From: Steroidobacter sp035493235 | Lineage (GTDB): Bacteria > Pseudomonadota > Gammaproteobacteria > Steroidobacterales > Steroidobacteraceae | Direction of reading: 5' to 3' | DNA: 64,000 nucleotides | NCBI GenBank assembly: GCA_035493235.1 | Contig: DATJIP010000028.1 | Coordinates: 6,036 to 70,035 of the forward strand | Part shown: piece after piece, positions 61,720-64,000 of the stretch | Layout of the letters: the number at the start of each line of letters is the position of its first letter | Position numbering within the stretch: position 1 is the first letter of the stretch | Notes under the pieces: generated by a model | Databases searched by the model: none | Told to the model about the DNA's origin: nothing | Seen by the model: only the letters and a program-made list of their open reading frames with translations | Program-made: the position numbers and the translations under genes

Positions 61720-62835
61720 TCAGTCGATCGGCCAAGGCATCTCTTTGGGCAGCTCAGTTTCGGTTGGCCGCGCAGGCGCGCTCCGATCTTCCACGAGATC
61801 GACGCGGCGCCACCAAGGGTCAGGCCTCTCGCTGTGGGCAGGTTCAGCAGGTTCGCCCAGACGCGGCATGATGAGCTGCGCTCCGGTTTTCGGCGCCAGC
61901 TCCAGCAAGGTCTCCGCCGGCTGATCCCAGGCGTGCAACGCGAGACTGAACGTGCCCCAGTGCACCGGCAGGAACGGACCGCCGCCCAGCAGCGCGTGCG
62001 CCTCGAGCGCATTTTCCGGTCCCAGGTGAATGTTGCCCCATGCAGGATGAAAGGCGCCGATCTCGATCATGACCAGATCGAACGGCCCGAAGCGCGCGCC
62101 AATTTCTCGATACTCGGGCGTGAGCCCGGTATCGCCGCTGAAGAATACGGCGTGACTCGGTGAAAGGACGATCATCGATGACCAGAGAGTCGCGTTGCCG
62201 TCATTCAGGCTGCGCCCCGAGAAGTGCTGAGAAGGCGCGGCGGTCACCGTGAGATCGCTGCCTGGCAGCGTGTGCGATTCCCACCAATCGAGCTCGACGA
62301 TCCGCTCCGGCTGTACACCCCAGGCTTCGAGGTGAGCGCCGACGCCCAGTGAGGTGACGAAGGGTACTTTCGTCTTTGCGAGTTGGCGGATGGTGGGATA
62401 GTCCAAGTGGTCATAGTGATCGTGCGAAACGATGACCAGGTCCACATCGGGCATCGCTCGCAGCGGTACGGGCGGCGGTTGAAATCGCTTGGGCCCGGCG
62501 AGACTCGAAGGTGACGCGCGCGGTCCCCAGACGGGATCTGTGATCACGCGCTTGCCATCGATTTCAATCAGCACCGTCGAATGTCCAAGCCACGTCGCGC
62601 GCAGGCCGCTGGCTGGCGGCTTGGTCCAGACATCGAGCGGGTTGACTACGGGCAGTGGCCCGCGCGGTACGCGTCGCACGCCGCCGCACAGGAATTCGCT
62701 GATGGACGGCATTGCGACGCCCGGGAGCCCGCGGGGAACCTCACGACTGTTGCGGAAGCGCTCGCCCGACCACGCGGGCGATGACTTGATCCGCTCGAGG
62801 CGTGCGCCTCGCGATCTCGCACCCAGCGATTTCAT
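61720..62835 (-). CDS. Metallo-beta-lactamase-fold hydrolase (NAPE-PLD / UlaG-like)
   Basis: ATG 62835 follows GGAAG by 5 bases and gives 371 residues. The dinuclear zinc motif is SHDHYDHLD near residue 150, and further ligands lie in APSQHFSGR, FSGDTG and LPVHWGTF. TWLGHSTVLIEIDGKRVITD, shortened here to LGHSTVLIEI, is typical of the NAPE-phospholipase D / RomA branch. It probably cleaves a phosphodiester or lactone in the cytoplasm; no signal is visible. It is convergent with the S41 gene. Confidence 0.9.
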   Translation of the reverse strand: MKSLGARSRGARLERIKSSPAWSGERFRNSREVPRGLPGVAMPSISEFLCGGVRRVPRGPLPVVNPLDVWTKPPASGLRATWLGHSTVLIEIDGKRVITDPVWGPRASPSSLAGPKRFQPPPVPLRAMPDVDLVIVSHDHYDHLDYPTIRQLAKTKVPFVTSLGVGAHLEAWGVQPERIVELDWWESHTLPGSDLTVTAAPSQHFSGRSLNDGNATLWSSMIVLSPSHAVFFSGDTGLTPEYREIGARFGPFDLVMIEIGAFHPAWGNIHLGPENALEAHALLGGGPFLPVHWGTFSLALHAWDQPAETLLELAPKTGAQLIMPRLGEPAEPAHSERPDPWWRRVDLVEDRSAPARPTETELPKEMPWPID

Positions 62836-63038
62836 CGGTCTTCCTACTCCAGCAACAGGTCTGCGGAGAATGCTACAGGGATCGGCGAGCTCACGAACAT
62901 CATCCGCTGAAGAGGGTTTCCACGGGTCCAAGTCCGCCGAGTTCCTCGCGGACTACAACATGAAATTGGACGCGCGAGTGGCGCATGGGGAAAACTCGGA
63001 TTGGTCGCACGACCTGCAGATCATTCGGCCGTAGACCC
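62836..63038. other. Short intergenic stretch with a coding-like tail
   Basis: No complete gene is seen. On the + strand the frame ending in TAG at 63032-63034 reads KSAEFLADYNMKL and HGENSDWSHDLQIIRP with codon use like real genes, and it may be the last 30 to 35 codons of a lost gene. I do not recognise the family. Confidence 0.3.
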
Positions 63039-64000
63039 CTAACGCGGCAAGTCTTCCTCCAGGCGCAGGTCGTCGAAACGGCCGGGCGCCCAATGCGAGA
63101 TCACGCCGACCATGCCCGTACCTTGAGGGGTGAACCGCGCGTTGAGCGGGTAGTCGAGCTGAGCTGCCGGAACGTTCTGAAATACCGGCTGGCCGTTGAC
63201 CTTCACCGTCGCGAATGGGCCGTGCCTAGCAAGCTCCACTTCGAACCAGACGTTACTGCCGAGCGCGGCGTGCGTTCCCTTGGCAACCTGAGTCAACTGT
63301 CCCTGGATGGACTTGTTGAGGTAGGCCTCGCCGGTGGGAGCGAACACCACCTCGTAATAGTCCTGTGCCGCGAAGTCGAAACCGAACATCAGGCCAATGC
63401 GATTCCCCGATCCGCGATATGGGTTGAGCATACGTGCGCTCATCGTGTACTCGGTCGAGCGCGTCCAAGTCATGTACGCGATGTCGCGCACGCCGGCCGA
63501 GCGGTTGTTGAGCATCGCGCCTTGCGTATCCCATGTGCCGCTCAATGCAGACCATTGCGGAAACTCGGGGGGACCATCGAAAGAGTCGGAGAGTGGGGAC
63601 GCGGCCACACCGTGGCTGAACCAAACGTCGTCGAAGCGGCCGGGCGTCCAGTGCGTGACCAAGCCAACGTGCCCCGTCAAACTGACGGCCTGGTGGTCGA
63701 ATACTGGAGTGCCATTGACGTTGACGCTGACCGAGCCACTGCCAGTGTCAAACGACGCGTCGAACGTGGCGTCGAACCACTGACTCCGGCGTCCTGGATA
63801 CGGGGCAGTCGCGATCGTGTTGATGGACGTGCTGCCTCCCGGCCCGAGCACGATGTTTACTTTATTCAATCGGGCGATGCCATCCGGGCCGAACACGACC
63901 TCGTCATAGTTGATGTGGCCGTTGCCTCCGTCGGAGTAGCCGAACACGGCGCCCATCCTGTTGCCGCTGGCGCCATAAGGATTGAGCATGCGTGCACGCA
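63039..64000 (-). CDS. Repeat-containing beta-sandwich (LamG / DUF1080-like) protein, 5' truncated by window edge
   Basis: The - strand frame stays open to the window end (upstream codons read R-A-R before MLNPYG), so the N-terminus is missing; about 319 residues are visible. Two tandem copies of one domain can be seen: ARMLNPYGASGNRMGAVFGY and ARMLNPYRGSGNRIGLMFGF, each followed by YxEVVF, a VNGxPVF strand and GHVGLVTHWTPGRFDD or GMVGVISHWAPGRFDD. The repeat is about 190 residues. This resembles concanavalin-type carbohydrate-binding or 3-keto-disaccharide hydrolase-like folds. A role on polysaccharide surfaces is plausible but not shown. Confidence 0.78.
   Translation of the reverse strand, partial: RARMLNPYGASGNRMGAVFGYSDGGNGHINYDEVVFGPDGIARLNKVNIVLGPGGSTSINTIATAPYPGRRSQWFDATFDASFDTGSGSVSVNVNGTPVFDHQAVSLTGHVGLVTHWTPGRFDDVWFSHGVAASPLSDSFDGPPEFPQWSALSGTWDTQGAMLNNRSAGVRDIAYMTWTRSTEYTMSARMLNPYRGSGNRIGLMFGFDFAAQDYYEVVFAPTGEAYLNKSIQGQLTQVAKGTHAALGSNVWFEVELARHGPFATVKVNGQPVFQNVPAAQLDYPLNARFTPQGTGMVGVISHWAPGRFDDLRLEEDLPR

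Noticed and set aside
62489..63034. A 181-codon + strand frame at the start of the hydrolase gene
   Set aside because: Most of it is antisense to the metallo-beta-lactamase-fold gene. Only the last 35 codons look coding and are reported as a possible stub.
1..64000. tRNA, rRNA, CRISPR, prophage or conjugative element
   Set aside because: No cloverleaf, rRNA core sequence, regular spacer array, integrase, phage or transfer gene was seen on reading both strands.

Overview
The window is GC-rich, densely coding bacterial DNA. The kind of organism is inferred from gene content. It carries many secreted S9, M20 and amidohydrolase enzymes, a very large TonB-dependent receptor, the SapC / cupin / flavin-halogenase set that accompanies such receptors, XylB-like pentose metabolism under a LacI-type regulator, and PQQ and Rieske oxidoreductases. 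This fits a Gram-negative aerobic oligotroph, most likely a gammaproteobacterium of the Steroidobacteraceae/Xanthomonadales type; Caulobacterales or Sphingomonadales cannot be excluded from content alone. I see no rRNA, tRNA, CRISPR array, prophage, transposase or replication origin.

Region 1 (1-26300) is an almost unbroken + strand series of enzymes for peptides and amides: imidazolonepropionase-like amidohydrolases, an APC amino-acid permease, an amidase, a divergent M19 dipeptidase homologue, a YtcJ-type amidohydrolase, two lipoprotein prolyl oligopeptidases, methylmalonate-semialdehyde dehydrogenase, two M20 peptidases (one with altered metal ligands), an ABC ATPase with a permease-M1 aminopeptidase fusion, a true ACC deaminase and a DPP IV-type peptidase. 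Stop/start overlaps of the ATGA type join many of them. A palindrome at 14837-14854 suggests a second transcription unit starting with the ABC gene. Together they look like a periplasmic and cytoplasmic pathway that takes proline-containing or modified peptides down to amino acids.

Region 2 (26301-43413) is mixed. It holds two small unknown proteins, a further amidohydrolase, an acyl-CoA synthetase, a PQQ dehydrogenase with an internal haem c site, a secreted VOC protein, a two-domain thioredoxin-fold protein (- strand), a subtilase, two tandem ArsR-SRPBCC modules each with its own palindromic operator candidate, a decayed dihydrofolate-reductase-like gene, a large secreted protein of unknown function, and a GH3 glycosidase followed by a lipoprotein and a DUF6152-like protein.

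Region 3 (43599-54857) is a carbohydrate and uptake locus. A - strand unit encodes a 1069-residue TonB-dependent receptor, a SapC-family protein, a JmjC/cupin-like protein, a FAD-dependent tryptophan-halogenase-like enzyme and a DUF6445-type protein with an HxD...H...R pattern. Divergently lie a secreted GH51 arabinofuranosidase, a XylB-like SDR dehydrogenase and a LacI-type regulator. Four 14-bp operator-like sites of one consensus sit upstream of GH51 (two), the SDR and the regulator.

Region 4 (54858-64000) starts with an internally deleted copy of the S41 peptidase gene found at 60571-61707. A + strand operon follows: FAD oxidase, Rieske oxygenase, phytoene-desaturase-like FAD protein, MFS transporter and S41 peptidase. 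A metallo-beta-lactamase-fold hydrolase and a repeat-containing beta-sandwich protein cut by the window edge lie on the - strand.

Long antisense ORFs over most genes are by-products of the high GC at third codon positions and are not annotated.
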